Numbered from the stretch's first letter, positions 24,613 through 33,798 are shown. The stretch is DNA of 64,000 nt from Sinorhizobium meliloti 4H41 (GCF_000375585.1 NZ_AQWP01000002.1:186001-250000), one strand, 5' to 3'. A program made the numbers and translations. The notes: generated by a model from the sequence alone, not told the origin.

Positions 24613-25542
24613 ATGACCAAACCCTCCTCCCCGTCCCTGCCGATGGAATATTCAGATGAAGTCGCGGCCGCCAAGCAACGAGGTGCGCCGATCGTCGCGC
24701 TGGAATCCACGATCATCACGCATGGCATGCCCTATCCCGGCAACCTCGACATGGCCCGCAGCGTCGAGACGATCATCCGCGAACAGGGTGCCGTGCCCGC
24801 GACCATCGCCGTAATCCACGGGGTCCTCCATATCGGTCTGGACGATGCCAAACTGGAGGCGCTGTCGAAGACGCAGGGCGCGATGAAACTTTCGCGCGCC
24901 GACCTCGCCTTTGCGATCGCCGAACGCCGCACCGGCGCCACGACCGTTGCCGCAACGATGATCGCCGCTGCCCGTGCGGGCATCCGGGTTTTTGCGACCG
25001 GCGGTATCGGCGGTGTTCACCGCGGAGCGGAGCAGAGCTTCGACATATCGGCGGACCTGGACGAACTCGCACGTACCGGCGTCATTGTCGTCTGTGCCGG
25101 CGCCAAGGCCATTCTGGACATTCCCAAGACGCTCGAAGTGCTCGAAACCCGCGGTGTCCCTGTCGTGACCTATGACAGCGAGAACTTCCCGGCCTTCTGG
25201 TCGCGTGAATCCGGCCTCAAGAGCCCGCTGATGCTGAACAGTCCGGCGGCAATCGCCGGTTTCCAGCGGACGCGCGAGTTGCTCGGGATCGACGGCGGAA
25301 TGCTTGTCGCCAATCCGGTGCCGGAACAAAGCGAAATCCCGCGCGAGGAGATGGAGATCTATATCACCCGCGCACTCGACAATGCGGCGAGCGAAGGCAT
25401 TTCCGGCAAGGCGGTCACACCGTATCTGCTCGACAACCTCTTCCGTTTCACGGACGGGCGCAGCCTGGAAACCAATATCGCGCTGGTCGAGAACAATGCG
25501 CGCCTTGCCGCCGGGATCGCTGTCGCACTCGCTGCGAAGTAA
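24613..25542 (+). CDS. psuG: Pseudouridine-5'-phosphate glycosidase
   Basis: A 309-residue IndA/PsuG-family enzyme that reversibly cleaves the C-C glycosidic bond of pseudouridine 5'-phosphate. Family blocks are visible: VALESTIITHGMPYPGN, FATGGIGGVHRGAE, VVCAGAKAILDIPKTLEVLET and NPVPEQSEIP. The start is the ATG at 24613 with AAGGAAA upstream; an in-frame upstream Met at 24481 lies within the spacer and is less likely. It follows psuK in the same direction. Its 3' end faces cckA, with an inverted repeat between. Confidence 0.93.
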   Translation: MTKPSSPSLPMEYSDEVAAAKQRGAPIVALESTIITHGMPYPGNLDMARSVETIIREQGAVPATIAVIHGVLHIGLDDAKLEALSKTQGAMKLSRADLAFAIAERRTGATTVAATMIAAARAGIRVFATGGIGGVHRGAEQSFDISADLDELARTGVIVVCAGAKAILDIPKTLEVLETRGVPVVTYDSENFPAFWSRESGLKSPLMLNSPAAIAGFQRTRELLGIDGGMLVANPVPEQSEIPREEMEIYITRALDNAASEGISGKAVTPYLLDNLFRFTDGRSLETNIALVENNARLAAGIAVALAAK

Positions 25543-25584
25543 CCGCAGAAACGGAATAAAAAGGCGAAGGGGATCTGGCGCGCC

Positions 25585-25631
25585 GCCGTTTGCCCTTCTC
25601 CCTCGAAATGCGGAAGATGCCGGCAAACGGC
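25585..25631. repeat. Inverted repeat between psuG and cckA 3' ends
   Basis: GCCGTTTGCC at 25585-25594 pairs perfectly with GGCAAACGGC at 25622-25631. It sits between two convergent genes and may act as a weak bidirectional terminator, but no T-tract follows on either strand. Confidence 0.45.
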
Positions 25632-25661
25632 GAAGAGCACAGGTTCGGAGGAGAAACCTCG

Positions 25662-28271
25662 TCAGCTGTCGAGCATCTCGCGCACGGCGACCGCGAGTTG
25701 CTTCAGAGAGAAGGGCTTCGGCAGGAAGCCGAACTTCGCGTCGGCCGGCAGATTTCGCGCAAAAGCATCTTCGGCATAGCCGGATACGAAGATGAACTTC
25801 AGGTCCGGATACGTCTTGCGCAGCTCGCGCAGCAGCGTCGGCCCGTCCATCTCCGGCATCACGACGTCGGAGACGACGATATCGACGGCGCCTTCGAGTT
25901 CGTCCATGATCTCCAGCGCTTCGATACCCGATCCCGCTTCGTGAACCGTATAGCCGCGCGTCTCCAGCATGCGCTTGCCGCCGCGCCGGACCGCTTCCTC
26001 GTCCTCGACGAGCAGCACGACCGCCGAATCCCCGGTCAGGTCGGCAGGCTCGGCCCGAGGCATCGGCACCGCAACCGGTTCGCTCCTCGCCGGCGCCGCG
26101 GAATGCGCTGCGGACGCGTCCTCATCCTGGATTTCGGGCACGTCGACATGCCGCGGCAGCAGGATGCGGAAGGTCGTACCGCTGCCGATCTCCGACTCGG
26201 GATAGATATAGCCGCCGGACTGCTTCACGATGCCGTAAACCATCGACAGTCCGAGCCCGGTGCCCTTGCCGACATCCTTCGTGGTGAAGAAGGGCTCGAA
26301 GATCTTGTCCATGATTTCCGGCGGAATGCCGGTGCCCTGGTCGGACACCTCGACCATGACGAAGTCTTCCTCGGGCAGTTCGCGCCGTCCAAGCGCCGAC
26401 ACTTCGCTCGCCGGGAGATTGCGCGTCCTGAGCGTGATGATCCCGCCGGCAGGCATGGCGTCGCGGGCATTGACGGCGAGGTTCAGGAGCACCTGTTCGA
26501 ACTGGCCGAGGTCGGTCTTCACCGGCCAGAGATCGCGGCCGTAGTCGACCTCCACCTTGACGTTGGTGCCGGTCATGCGGTCGACGAGCATCCTGAGATC
26601 GCCGATGACGTCGGTGAGATTGAGCACCGTCGGACGCATCGTCTGCTTGCGCGAGAAGGCGAGCAGCTGCCGCACAAGCACGGCTGCCCGGTTGGCGTTA
26701 CGCTTGATCTCCATCAGGTCCGCGAAGGTCGCATCCGCCGGCCGCGCCGATAGCAGCAGATGGTCGGCGGAAAGCAGGATGGCCGTCAGGACGTTGTTGA
26801 AGTCATGGGCGATGCCGCCGGCGAGCGTTCCCACGGCATTCATCTTCTGCGTCTGCGCCATCTGGTTTTCGAGCGCCTTCTGCTCGGTGATCTCCAAGGC
26901 ATAGATGATCGCAGCCTCCTCGGGCGCCTGATCGCTCTGGTCGATGACGGCATTGACATAGAAGCGGAAGTGACGCCCCTCATCCTTGGGATGAAGCGCG
27001 TCGATCGGGGCAATATCGCTCTGGCGATCCTTCGCGGCAGCCAGCGACTCCTGCAGACGGCCTCTCTCGGATTGGTGCACCACAGCGTCGATCAGGGCCC
27101 CGCGCTCGACCTCGTCCTGCGAAACGAGCCCGGCGAAGAGCTTCATGAACGGAGCGTTGGTTCGGAGAATGCGGCCGTCTCCATCCACCGAGGCGATCGC
27201 CATGGGCGTGTTGTTGAAGAAGCGGGTGAACCGCATCGCGGCATTCGACGCCGACTGATCGCCGTCGTCGCCTTCCCGGGACATCACGATCGTCCGGCTT
27301 TCGCCGGGCGCACCGTCCCGTGCCGAGGAAACGCGATGAATCAGGCGTACCGGCAGGCTCTGGCCGTTGGTCTTTCTGAGATCGAGGTCCAGGATCTTGG
27401 TTTTCTTGAGACCGGGCTCCGCCTGTACCGATTGTACCAGTGCCAGCCCCTCGCCCGCGACGAGATCGGCAATGCTGACGGAGCCGGGCTGGAACTTGGT
27501 CAGGTCTATTCCGAGCCAATCGGCGAGCGTCGCGTTGATATAGAAGATCTCGCCCTTGCGCCCGGCGGAGAAGAAGCCCGCGGGTGCGTGGTCGAGATAG
27601 TCGATCGCGTTCTGCAGTTCCTTGAAGAAGCGCTCCTGCTCGTCGCGCTCCGCGGTAATATCCGCGATCTGCCACAAGTAGAGCGGATTGCTGTCGGCAT
27701 CCTCGAGCGGCAATACCCGCGCCTTCAGCCGATACCAATGGGCGCCGGAACCGGCCACCTTGCCGTTTGCCAGAGGCTTCAGAAGCCGGAACTCCTCGTG
27801 TCCCTGCTTGCCCTCATGCAGACCGTTGGTCAGGCGATAGATCGCTTCGGTGGCCTCGCGGTTGCGCGACAGGATCGTTTCGAGCGACTGGATGCCTGCC
27901 GCACTCTTGGTGCCCGTCAGGGCACCATAGGCCGCGTTGGCATAGATGATGCGGCCCTTGCGGTCGGTCACGATCGTCCCGTCCTCATGCGCGTCGAGGA
28001 AGGCGCGCGCCAGTTCGTCCGGCCGCGATTGCGGCATCACTTCGATAAAGCCGATGACGGAAGAAACGAGGAAGAATATGCCCACCATGGCCAGCACGCC
28101 GAGAATGCCGAGCACGATCTCGTTTTCGAGCTGGTCCTTGAAGACGACGAAAGCGGCAGCCGACGCGGTGAGGACGATCGCAAGCAGGATGATCCTGAGG
28201 ATGGTTCCCGGACGAACGCCCCGGTCAACGACCGGCATCTGGTAGTCACCTGCCTGCCGCAATTTCGTCAT
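25662..28271 (-). CDS. cckA: Cell-cycle hybrid histidine kinase CckA
   Basis: An 869-residue CckA: two N-terminal membrane helices (about residues 20-65), a long PAS-containing sensor region, the H-box IAHDFNNVLTAIL with phosphorylated His489, an ATPase domain (NLAVNARDAMP, VSDQGTGIP, GKGTGLGLSMVYGI), and a receiver with phospho-acceptor Asp802 in VVSDVVMP. CckA phosphorylates ChpT and thus CtrA and CpdR, controlling the alphaproteobacterial cell cycle. The ATG at 28271 was picked after GAGGACC; the upstream Met at 28379 is non-homologous. It is essential in Sinorhizobium by established work. Confidence 0.95.
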   Translation of the reverse strand: MTKLRQAGDYQMPVVDRGVRPGTILRIILLAIVLTASAAAFVVFKDQLENEIVLGILGVLAMVGIFFLVSSVIGFIEVMPQSRPDELARAFLDAHEDGTIVTDRKGRIIYANAAYGALTGTKSAAGIQSLETILSRNREATEAIYRLTNGLHEGKQGHEEFRLLKPLANGKVAGSGAHWYRLKARVLPLEDADSNPLYLWQIADITAERDEQERFFKELQNAIDYLDHAPAGFFSAGRKGEIFYINATLADWLGIDLTKFQPGSVSIADLVAGEGLALVQSVQAEPGLKKTKILDLDLRKTNGQSLPVRLIHRVSSARDGAPGESRTIVMSREGDDGDQSASNAAMRFTRFFNNTPMAIASVDGDGRILRTNAPFMKLFAGLVSQDEVERGALIDAVVHQSERGRLQESLAAAKDRQSDIAPIDALHPKDEGRHFRFYVNAVIDQSDQAPEEAAIIYALEITEQKALENQMAQTQKMNAVGTLAGGIAHDFNNVLTAILLSADHLLLSARPADATFADLMEIKRNANRAAVLVRQLLAFSRKQTMRPTVLNLTDVIGDLRMLVDRMTGTNVKVEVDYGRDLWPVKTDLGQFEQVLLNLAVNARDAMPAGGIITLRTRNLPASEVSALGRRELPEEDFVMVEVSDQGTGIPPEIMDKIFEPFFTTKDVGKGTGLGLSMVYGIVKQSGGYIYPESEIGSGTTFRILLPRHVDVPEIQDEDASAAHSAAPARSEPVAVPMPRAEPADLTGDSAVVLLVEDEEAVRRGGKRMLETRGYTVHEAGSGIEALEIMDELEGAVDIVVSDVVMPEMDGPTLLRELRKTYPDLKFIFVSGYAEDAFARNLPADAKFGFLPKPFSLKQLAVAVREMLDS

Positions 28272-28636
28272 CGGGTCCTCACCTGCTGCCGGGTCGCATC
28301 GAACGCGATCCGAGCGCTTGCAGTGCCGTACATCCCCGTGGATGCACAAGGGCCGCTGCAATACTTTGAATTGCCGCATGACTTATCCCCAATCCGTTTC
28401 CGGCTTGAGGAATCATGCGGTGGCCGGGTCCGAAGGCATCGTCGCGAATCGATGGCCGCCCTCCGCGCTTTCGCGCATCGACCTGGAATCATCTTTAACA
28501 ATCAGAGATAACAGCAAAAAGCGTCTCTGCGGAAGCGCTGCGGTCAATTCACAGGGAATGTCGGGCCGAAGCTTGTCCAAGCCCGAAAAAAGCCGTCAAA
28601 TATTGACATGCGAAGCGGCAGTAAGGAGTTCAGCCT
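28272..28636. other. cckA / FliO-domain gene intergenic region
   Basis: A 365-nt divergent promoter region. AAGGAG at about 28624 is the ribosome binding site of the downstream gene. I looked for CtrA-type sites and found only imperfect TTAA-rich matches near 28495, so I claim none. Confidence 0.4.
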
Positions 28637-29599
28637 ATGTTGGAAACAATCCTCGGGGACAACGCCAGCCGGTTCATGATCGCCGCCGGAGCGGTCGCCA
28701 TCGGTCTCTTGTGCCTCGTCGCCGTGCTTCGGCTCATGCGCAACAAGCCCTCCTCTCCCTTCGTCCGCGGCGGCAAGAACAGGCAGCCGCGGCTTGCGGT
28801 GCTCGATGCCGCCGCTGTCGACACGCGTCGGCGCCTGGTGCTCGTCCGCCGCGACGACGTCGAGCACCTGATCATGATTGGCGGCCCGACGGACATCGTG
28901 ATCGAAAGCCGCATCGCGCCCGAGGGAGAAGATCCGGTTCCGGCCGCACTTCAGGCGCAGCCGGAAGAAAAGACGACCCGCGCCCCGATTGCGGAAACCC
29001 GGCCTCAGCCGGTTCCTTCCCCTGTCCCGCCCGAACGCCCTCTCCCGACGGAAGCTGCCGCCGACCCCGTTCGGCAACCGGCGCGCCCGAGCGAGCCGCC
29101 GCGGGTCGCCGCGCGCCCGGAGCCTCCGGTGCGCGTGGTCCCGGATCAGCAAGGCCCCGCACTCGGCTCACCGCAGCCGCAGCAGGTCTCCAGGCCTTTA
29201 CCTGCGCCTCACATTCCGCCGGTGTCAGCCATCGAGCCGTCGCACACCGATTTCAGCGCGGTGCGTGACCGCTCGCTTCCGGTGGAGCCCGCTGCACGCG
29301 AAGAGCGCCCCGTCCCGCTTACGGCGCTCGAGCCGGTAAAGGGCATGCCGGGCCAATCTCTCCCGCCTCGGCCCGCAGCGCCGGAAGCGGCCGCGGAATT
29401 CGAGCGCATGCTCGATGCGGAAATCAGCGGCGATCTCCAGCGCTTCTCACCTTCAGGGCCGCCGCGTCCGGAGATCAGGCCCGCCGGTCGCCAGGAACCG
29501 GTACTCGGATCGCCTTCGCAGGAGACCCGCAAGGAGCCGACGATCGAAGAAGAAATGGAACGGATGCTCGCCGATATCTCCGTGAGCCGCAAATTGTAA
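28637..29599 (+). CDS. FliO-domain membrane protein, orphan
   Basis: A 320-residue protein with one N-terminal transmembrane helix at about residues 12-32 and a short cytoplasmic beta-rich FliO-type domain up to residue 100 (PRLAVLDAAAVDTRRRLVLVRRDDVEHLIMIGG). The rest is a long Pro/Ala/Glu-rich linker and an acidic helical C-terminus. FliO assists assembly of the flagellar export gate, but there are no flagellar genes in this window and the tail is unusually long, so this may be a related protein with a different role. AAGGAG precedes the ATG. Confidence 0.75.
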   Translation: MLETILGDNASRFMIAAGAVAIGLLCLVAVLRLMRNKPSSPFVRGGKNRQPRLAVLDAAAVDTRRRLVLVRRDDVEHLIMIGGPTDIVIESRIAPEGEDPVPAALQAQPEEKTTRAPIAETRPQPVPSPVPPERPLPTEAAADPVRQPARPSEPPRVAARPEPPVRVVPDQQGPALGSPQPQQVSRPLPAPHIPPVSAIEPSHTDFSAVRDRSLPVEPAAREERPVPLTALEPVKGMPGQSLPPRPAAPEAAAEFERMLDAEISGDLQRFSPSGPPRPEIRPAGRQEPVLGSPSQETRKEPTIEEEMERMLADISVSRKL

Positions 29600-29635
29600 G
29601 TCGTACGTCGCGGAACAACGCATCGGTGCGCGAAT

Positions 29636-29666
29636 GAAAACGGCGCGGTCGAACCGCGCCGTTTTC
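29636..29666. terminator. Bidirectional terminator between FliO-domain gene and dksA
   Basis: A perfect 13-bp stem GAAAACGGCGCGG / CCGCGCCGTTTTC around a 5-nt loop. A-tracts on one side and T-tracts on the other serve both convergent genes. Confidence 0.9.
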
Positions 29667-29691
29667 GATAGTCCCAACGGTGTCCCGGGAC

Positions 29692-30111
29692 TTATTCGTC
29701 CCGGTAGACCTTCTCGCGACGCTCGTGGCGTTCCTGCGCCTCGATCGAGAGAGTTGCGATCGGCCGGGCGTCCAGGCGCTTCAGTCCGATCGGCTCCCCG
29801 GTTTCCTCGCAGTAGCCGTAGGTGCCTTCATCGAGCCGCTGCAGCGCGGCATCGATCTTGGCAATCAACTTCCGCTGACGGTCCCGAGCGCGCAACTCGA
29901 TCGCCCGGTCCGTTTCGGACGAGGCGCGGTCCGCAAGATCAGGATGATTGGCGCTCTCCTCCGCCAGGTGATCCAGTGTCTCGCGGGCCTCGCGAAGGAT
30001 GTCGTTTCTCCAGGCATTCAGCTTCGCACGAAAGTATGCCCGGTGGTTCGCATTCATAAAATCCTCGTCCTCCGACAGGACATAGGTACTAAGATCGATC
30101 TTCTCACTCAA
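29692..30111 (-). CDS. dksA: RNA polymerase-binding transcription factor DksA
   Basis: A 139-residue DksA, the ppGpp co-regulator that enters the RNA polymerase secondary channel. The coiled-coil tip motif D-x-x-D-x-A is present as DLADRA. The zinc-finger region is degenerate: only the first of the four usual Cys remains (YGYCEETGEPI), the others being Thr, Ser and Ala, as reported for other alphaproteobacterial DksA proteins. The start is a TTG at 30111 with AGGAGA six nt upstream; an ATG at 30174 would add a non-conserved extension. It is monocistronic, with a terminator after it. Confidence 0.93.
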   Translation of the reverse strand: MSEKIDLSTYVLSEDEDFMNANHRAYFRAKLNAWRNDILREARETLDHLAEESANHPDLADRASSETDRAIELRARDRQRKLIAKIDAALQRLDEGTYGYCEETGEPIGLKRLDARPIATLSIEAQERHERREKVYRDE

Positions 30112-30517
30112 CGCGATTCTCCTGAAGAACATCTCATTGCGGCGGTGTATAGACCTATGGAAGCTCTGATTCAAGCCTTGTAATCAGTGCTTAACTGCAT
30201 TTTAACACTGCCCGCATCGCAGGCTAACCGGCTAATATTTCATCACAATTACACGCAAAGTCTTGAACGCCGAAATACCGCTCACCGCCGACGGCATCGG
30301 CCGCTTGACGTTCCACGAGCGAGCACGGCGGCATTTCGGATTGCGACATTTGGTGCGCGACCCGCATCGGTTCAATGGGCGCACCGGATCAAAAAACCGC
30401 GAAACGCGGCTTGATCTTTACGCCGACCGGCGGGACAACGGAGCATCCGCAAGGCGTTTCCAGCCGTCGGCACCACGGGCGCCTCCATCCTGGGGATTTC
30501 CAACACCGGGTGAATAC
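30112..30517. other. dksA / SixA-like gene intergenic region
   Basis: About 406 nt holding the dksA promoter on the minus strand. The half nearest dksA (30130-30270) is AT-rich relative to the rest. A hairpin lies at 30387-30416. In-frame upstream extension of the phosphatase gene into this region looks non-coding. Confidence 0.4.
30387..30416. repeat. Hairpin upstream of the SixA-like gene
   Basis: GATCAA...CCGCG-AAA-CGCGG...TTGATC, a nested inverted repeat with an A/T tract on one side. It resembles a minus-strand terminator (CGCGG then TTTTTTG), but no minus-strand gene ends here. It may protect the dksA promoter from read-through. Confidence 0.5.
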
Positions 30518-31054
30518 ATGCAAGACAGCGTCGTCCCGGCCTTCCAGCTTCTGCTTCTTCGCCACGCCCGATCGGGCTGGGCTCTGCCCGGCCAGAGCGA
30601 CTTCGATCGCGCACTCGACGATGTCGGCTTCGCGGAGGCCGAACTCACGGCACAATCCGCAGCCGACCATCGCATCAGGCCGGACCTGATTCTTTGTTCG
30701 ACGGCTGTCCGCTGCCGGCAGACGGCCGAACCGCTATACCGCGCATTTGGCGAAGATATCGACATTCGGTACCTCGACCCACTCTATACCGGTCCCACGA
30801 CCGTCTATGCCGACCTTGTCGAGGCGCATGCGAGCCGACCCTCGCTGATGATTATCGGGCACAATCCGATGATAGAGGAGCTCTTTCGACGAATTCTGGG
30901 CGAAGACCGGGCGGCTGCAGCACTCGCTGACGGATATCCGCCGGCCGGAATGGCGGTGATCGATTTTGCGGCGCGGCCGATAGCCGGAAAGGCATGGACA
31001 GCGACACTTTCGAAGTTCCTCGTTCCCGCCCTTGAAGAAGCCGAGAAAGGATGA
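30518..31054 (+). CDS. SixA-like histidine phosphatase
   Basis: A 178-residue member of the histidine phosphatase superfamily. The catalytic RHA motif is at residues 15-17 with nucleophile His16, and the second active-site His is in IIGHNPMIEEL. SixA in E. coli dephosphorylates His-containing phosphotransfer domains, which is suggestive given the orphan Hpt gene about 7 kb away, but substrates in this superfamily vary widely. The start is the ATG at 30518; an in-frame Met at 30263 gives an Arg-rich, non-conserved N-terminus. It is followed by the ycjX-ycjF pair on the same strand. Confidence 0.78.
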   Translation: MQDSVVPAFQLLLLRHARSGWALPGQSDFDRALDDVGFAEAELTAQSAADHRIRPDLILCSTAVRCRQTAEPLYRAFGEDIDIRYLDPLYTGPTTVYADLVEAHASRPSLMIIGHNPMIEELFRRILGEDRAAAALADGYPPAGMAVIDFAARPIAGKAWTATLSKFLVPALEEAEKG

Positions 31055-31222
31055 GCCCCTACCCGCCGCTTCCGCCCGCGGAAACGGGGAATTCGCTTCG
31101 CCTTGTTGCGCTGACGGAAACATTTCCTATATCGCTCCAGACGCTACGCGGATGCCCGCGACCCGGTTGGGATATCGGCAAATCAAACGTACCGCTCATC
31201 ATTCCCGAAGGGACGAAACAAT

Positions 31223-32722
31223 TTGGCGCCCATTCTCACCAGTTTCAAAGACGACGCGCTGATCGCCCTGGACAATCTCGCCGACCGTGCCGCTGGTCTC
31301 GTCACCCCGTCCGTCAGACTCGGCGTCACCGGCCTTTCGCGGGCCGGCAAGACCGTTTTCATCTCTTCGCTCGTCCACAACCTGCTGAACGGAGGGAGGC
31401 TGCCGGTTTTCGAACCGGTCCGGTCGGGCCGTGTGTCCAAAATCAGGCTCGAACCGCAGCCCGACGACGCGGTGCCGCGCTTTCAATATGAGGATCACAT
31501 TGCGGCCCTGGTCCGGGATCGGTCCTGGCCGGATTCGACCAGGGCCATATCGCAGCTGCGGATCACCCTCGATTACGAAAGCGCCAGCGGCTGGAACCGT
31601 CTGTTCTCTCCCGGGCGGCTCTCGATCGACATCGTCGATTATCCCGGCGAATGGCTGCTCGATCTGCCGCTGCTCGGCCAGGACTTCCGGCAGTTCAGCG
31701 ACGCAACGGTTCAACGCGCACGCACCGGCATGCGCGCCGAACTGGCGAGCGAATGGTTGGGACTTGCCGTCGCGCTCGGAGCCTCGGCGCCGGCCGACGA
31801 AGGCAGCGCCCGCCGGCTTGCCGAGAGTTTCACCGCCTATCTCAAGGCCTGCAAGGACGACGACCGGTCCCTCTCCACCCTGCCGCCTGGCCGCTTCCTG
31901 ATGCCGGGCGACCTCGAAGGGTCGCCGGCGCTTACCTTCTCGCCGCTCCCCGACCTGCCTGCGAGCCGCGCCCCAAAGGGTTCGCTCTGGGCGATGATGG
32001 AGCGACGCTACGAAGCCTACAAGACGCATGTGGTAAAACCGTTCTTCCGCGAACATTTTGCCCGCCTCGACCGCCAGATCGTGCTTGTCGACGCGCTCCA
32101 GGCGGTCAACCGCGGCACGGAGGCGCTGAAGGATCTGGAACAGGCTCTGGCAGACGTGCTTGCCTGCTTCCGGCCCGGCGTCAACTCCTGGCTGACTTCG
32201 TTCGTCACGCGCAAGATCGACCGCGTACTGATCGCCGCCACCAAGGCCGATCACCTGCACCATGAAAGTCACGACCGGCTCGAGCGCATCACGGCTCGCC
32301 TCGTCAGCCGGGCGACCGAGCGGATAGGAATGAGCGGGGCGGGCCTTGAGGTCATGGCGCTCGCATCTGTCAGAGCAACGCGGGAGGCCACCGTAGACCA
32401 CGATGGCCATCGTTTGCCCGTGATCGTCGGAACGCCGATCGCCGGTGAGAAGATCAATGGCGAGATATTCGACGGCGAGAAGAAAACAGCGATATTTCCT
32501 GGAGACTTGCCGGAAGATCCTGAACTTCTTTTTGAAGCCGTCGACCGCGTCTCGGCATCGGCCCTATCCGCCTCCGCCCCGGAGCAGGCGATGCCGGAAC
32601 TGAATTTCGTCCGCTTCCGGCCGCCGCATCTCGAGGAGACGCGCGGCGGCCTGAAACTCTCCGTGCCGCATATCCGGCTCGACAGGGCCATGCAGTTCCT
32701 ACTCGGAGATCGCCTCGCATGA
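31223..32722 (+). CDS. ycjX: YcjX family P-loop GTPase/ATPase
   Basis: A 499-residue protein of the YcjX family (DUF463), a P-loop nucleotidase of unclear role, often co-regulated with the phage-shock response in gammaproteobacteria. Walker A is GLSRAGKT at residues 37-44, and SIDIVDYPGEWLLDLPLLG is the switch/Walker B-like segment. The start is TTG at 31223, with GAAGGGA upstream. Its stop overlaps the next gene (ATGA), so the pair is translationally coupled. The YcjX-YcjF pairing is conserved across proteobacteria. Confidence 0.88.
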   Translation: MAPILTSFKDDALIALDNLADRAAGLVTPSVRLGVTGLSRAGKTVFISSLVHNLLNGGRLPVFEPVRSGRVSKIRLEPQPDDAVPRFQYEDHIAALVRDRSWPDSTRAISQLRITLDYESASGWNRLFSPGRLSIDIVDYPGEWLLDLPLLGQDFRQFSDATVQRARTGMRAELASEWLGLAVALGASAPADEGSARRLAESFTAYLKACKDDDRSLSTLPPGRFLMPGDLEGSPALTFSPLPDLPASRAPKGSLWAMMERRYEAYKTHVVKPFFREHFARLDRQIVLVDALQAVNRGTEALKDLEQALADVLACFRPGVNSWLTSFVTRKIDRVLIAATKADHLHHESHDRLERITARLVSRATERIGMSGAGLEVMALASVRATREATVDHDGHRLPVIVGTPIAGEKINGEIFDGEKKTAIFPGDLPEDPELLFEAVDRVSASALSASAPEQAMPELNFVRFRPPHLEETRGGLKLSVPHIRLDRAMQFLLGDRLA

Positions 32723-33798
32723 GTGATGACTTCAACGACCGTCGACGCAGGCCGGCCGCCTTTTCCGTCGAGGCCGAGGAGGCCACCAAACGCCAGATGG
32801 AACAGACGCCGCGGCGCTCACCGGGGAGTTTCAGCGAAAAGATCGTCATGACCCCCGATGCCGAGGACCCGTTCATCGGGACCACCGCGGCGATCGAATC
32901 GCTCAACCTGCCGGAAGCAAAGCCGCAGCGGCGCCGGCTCTCCTTCGGCAAGATCGCCGGGGCGGCTTTCGGCATCCTCATATCGCTCGCGGTCGGGCTT
33001 TGGATCGACCGGCTCGTGCGCGACCTCTTTTCGCGCGCCGACTGGCTTGGCTACGGGGCCGTCGCAGTCGTGGCGATCGGCGTCGTCGCTTTCCTGATCG
33101 TGGTCGCGCGCGAAGTCTTCGGCATGATGCAACTGACCGCTGTCCAGACGCTGAAAGCCGATCTGGCCGCGGCCGCCGCAGCCGGAAAGACGCAAGCCGC
33201 ACGTGCTGCGACCGCGAGGCTCGTTCACCTGCTCGCCGGCAATCCCCGGACGGCCAAGGGCCGTGCCCGCCTGACGGAGACCGAGGGCGATATCATCGAT
33301 GCACCCCATCTCATCGAACTGACGGAGCGTGAATTGCTGGCGCCGCTAGACCGCGAGGCGCGGCGGATCATTCTTGGCGCCGCGAAGCGGGTGTCGATCG
33401 TGACTGCCGTCAGTCCGCGCGCGCTCGTGGACCTCGGCTACGTGATCTACGAATCCGCGCGGTTGATCCGTGCCATGGCCGAACTCTACGGCAGCCGCCC
33501 GGGCACGCTCGGCCTGCTGCGCCTGATGCGCGACGTCATCGCGCATCTCGCCGTCACCGGCTCGATCGCCGTCGGCGACAGCCTCATCCAGCAGATCCTC
33601 GGCCACGGCCTGGCATCCAAGCTGTCCGCCCGCCTCGGCGAGGGCGTGATCAACGGGCTGATGACGGCGCGCATCGGGATCGCGGCGATGGATCTCTGCA
33701 GGCCGATGCCGTTTCGCGCGCTCAAGCGCCCCAGCATCGGCGACTTTCTGGGCGACCTGGCGCCCGGCGCCGCACGGTCCGAGGACGCAGCCGGCTGA
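32719..33798 (+). CDS. ycjF: YcjF family inner-membrane protein (UPF0283/TIGR01620)
   Basis: A 359-residue membrane protein of the YcjF/DUF697 family. Two hydrophobic helices near residues 77-95 and 110-133 (GILISLAVGLWI and AVAVVAIGVVAFLIVV) follow a basic cytosolic N-terminus, and a C-terminal DUF697-type domain contains the GEGVINGLMTARIGIAAMDLCRP motif. It starts inside the ycjX stop codon. The pair is thought to act together at the membrane, with no biochemical role established. Confidence 0.88.
   Translation: MSDDFNDRRRRPAAFSVEAEEATKRQMEQTPRRSPGSFSEKIVMTPDAEDPFIGTTAAIESLNLPEAKPQRRRLSFGKIAGAAFGILISLAVGLWIDRLVRDLFSRADWLGYGAVAVVAIGVVAFLIVVAREVFGMMQLTAVQTLKADLAAAAAAGKTQAARAATARLVHLLAGNPRTAKGRARLTETEGDIIDAPHLIELTERELLAPLDREARRIILGAAKRVSIVTAVSPRALVDLGYVIYESARLIRAMAELYGSRPGTLGLLRLMRDVIAHLAVTGSIAVGDSLIQQILGHGLASKLSARLGEGVINGLMTARIGIAAMDLCRPMPFRALKRPSIGDFLGDLAPGAARSEDAAG

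Noticed and set aside
28480-28520. CtrA box between cckA and the FliO-domain gene
   Set aside because: Only an imperfect TTAAC-N8-TAAC match is present, not TTAACCAT or TTAA-N7-TTAAC.
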